A stretch of DNA of 64,000 bases, taken from assembly GCF_024362695.1 (NCBI RefSeq), contig NW_026063266.1, positions 310,001 to 374,000 on the forward strand, in the 5' to 3' direction. A model generated the notes under the pieces. That model was given only the letters and a program-made list of their open reading frames with translations. It was not told the origin of the DNA and did no database searches. Position 1 is the first letter of the stretch. Every line of letters begins with the position of its first letter. Both the position numbers and the translations under genes were made by a program. The DNA comes from Pectinophora gossypiella (Eukaryota > Arthropoda > Insecta > Lepidoptera > Gelechiidae). Positions 63,645 to 64,000 of the stretch are shown piece after piece.

Positions 63645-64000
63645 CTAAATAAACAAGTGTTTCCTGCTACTTGGAGGCCTATACACGACACACAAAGCTA
63701 CCTTATAGTTCGACGGGGTTTCTAAGTTACCTTTGAGGCACTCAAAGTTCGTTGTTGTAGATTTTAACTGGCAGAATTTGTGTTTCTTGTGAACGTAAAC
63801 AACGATACCGCCGCCTTTCCGATTTTTTCTGAGTAGTGTGTGCATAATATAGCCCTGCAAGCTGAAAAAGTTACTTATTGTATTGGAGATATTAACTTCC
63901 GTTACACATATTACGTCTATTACCGAAGTTTTATATGAATATACTATCTGTTCTAACTCACTAAAATATTTTACCAGTGAATTTATATTAATATGAACAC
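63645..64000 (-). pseudogene. LINE endonuclease fragment at right edge
   Basis: On the minus strand, from the edge: HININSLVKYFSELEQIVYS, DVICVTEVNI, then NRKGGGIVVYVHKKHKF and ALCVVYRPPSSRK. This is the pattern of a CR1/L2-group endonuclease (NIxSL, TE, GGGVxIYV, VYRPP). The frame ends at 63645, before the catalytic GDFN motif. The remainder lies outside or is lost. Confidence 0.7.

Overview
This is a eukaryotic window that looks lepidopteran. It has a Helitron 3' end of the moth type (short hairpin, then CTAG before a T), tRNA-headed moth-style SINEs, the dispersed ACCGACTTC repeat, errantivirus-like Gypsy elements and env-bearing BEL/Pao elements. There is no bacterial-style operon. Nearly all coding capacity is retroelement. 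Only a few short spliced exons look like host genes, at 34.2-36.6 kb and 52.4-53.5 kb, with a possible one at 62.4 kb.

Layout, left to right. 1-518 is the 5' end of a minus-strand BEL/Pao element (BEL-0) that leaves the window. 519-33863 is the 3' half of one env-carrying Gypsy element (Gypsy-A) blown apart by insertions. BEL-1 (840-7376) sits in its pol gene. Its single 3' LTR is split into three pieces (9905-9964, 15470-15547, 33692-33863). Between them lie a gag-remnant LTR element (LTR-N, 9965-15463, itself carrying an ACCGACTTC element and an ORF1-only LINE) and a non-autonomous Helitron (15548-33691). The Helitron in turn carries the env-bearing BEL-2 (15940-25614, with a Penelope-like element inside it) and a LINE (about 26450-32985, with a second ACCGACTTC element inside it).

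33864-36566 is a small island of apparent host sequence. The last two exons of a plus-strand gene and the last exon of a minus-strand gene face each other, with two SINEs nearby. 36009-39211 holds an 860-bp segment with two exons of the minus-strand gene, a Jockey-type LINE, and then the same 860-bp segment again. The second copy is split by the 13-kb env-bearing BEL-3 (39212-52308), which carries a 5-kb LINE. Exon 1 of the minus-strand gene lies at 52846-52952 and is broken by an RTE-like LINE tail.

53277-62529 is a plausible coding exon split by a terminal-inverted-repeat element with packed 20-bp palindromes and its own small spliced gene. In the intron of that gene sits Gypsy-B (54272-61985), an intact-looking errantivirus-type element with identical LTRs, gag, pol and env. 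The right edge holds a second Jockey copy, an LTR-like stretch and a LINE endonuclease fragment.

Within each retroelement the genes form one replication unit. Gag packages the RNA. Protease, reverse transcriptase, RNase H and integrase copy and insert it. The env genes of Gypsy-A, Gypsy-B, BEL-2 and BEL-3 encode furin-cleaved, membrane-anchored proteins of the baculovirus-F/errantivirus type. All calls rest on reading motifs, repeats and target-site duplications by eye; no database search was run.
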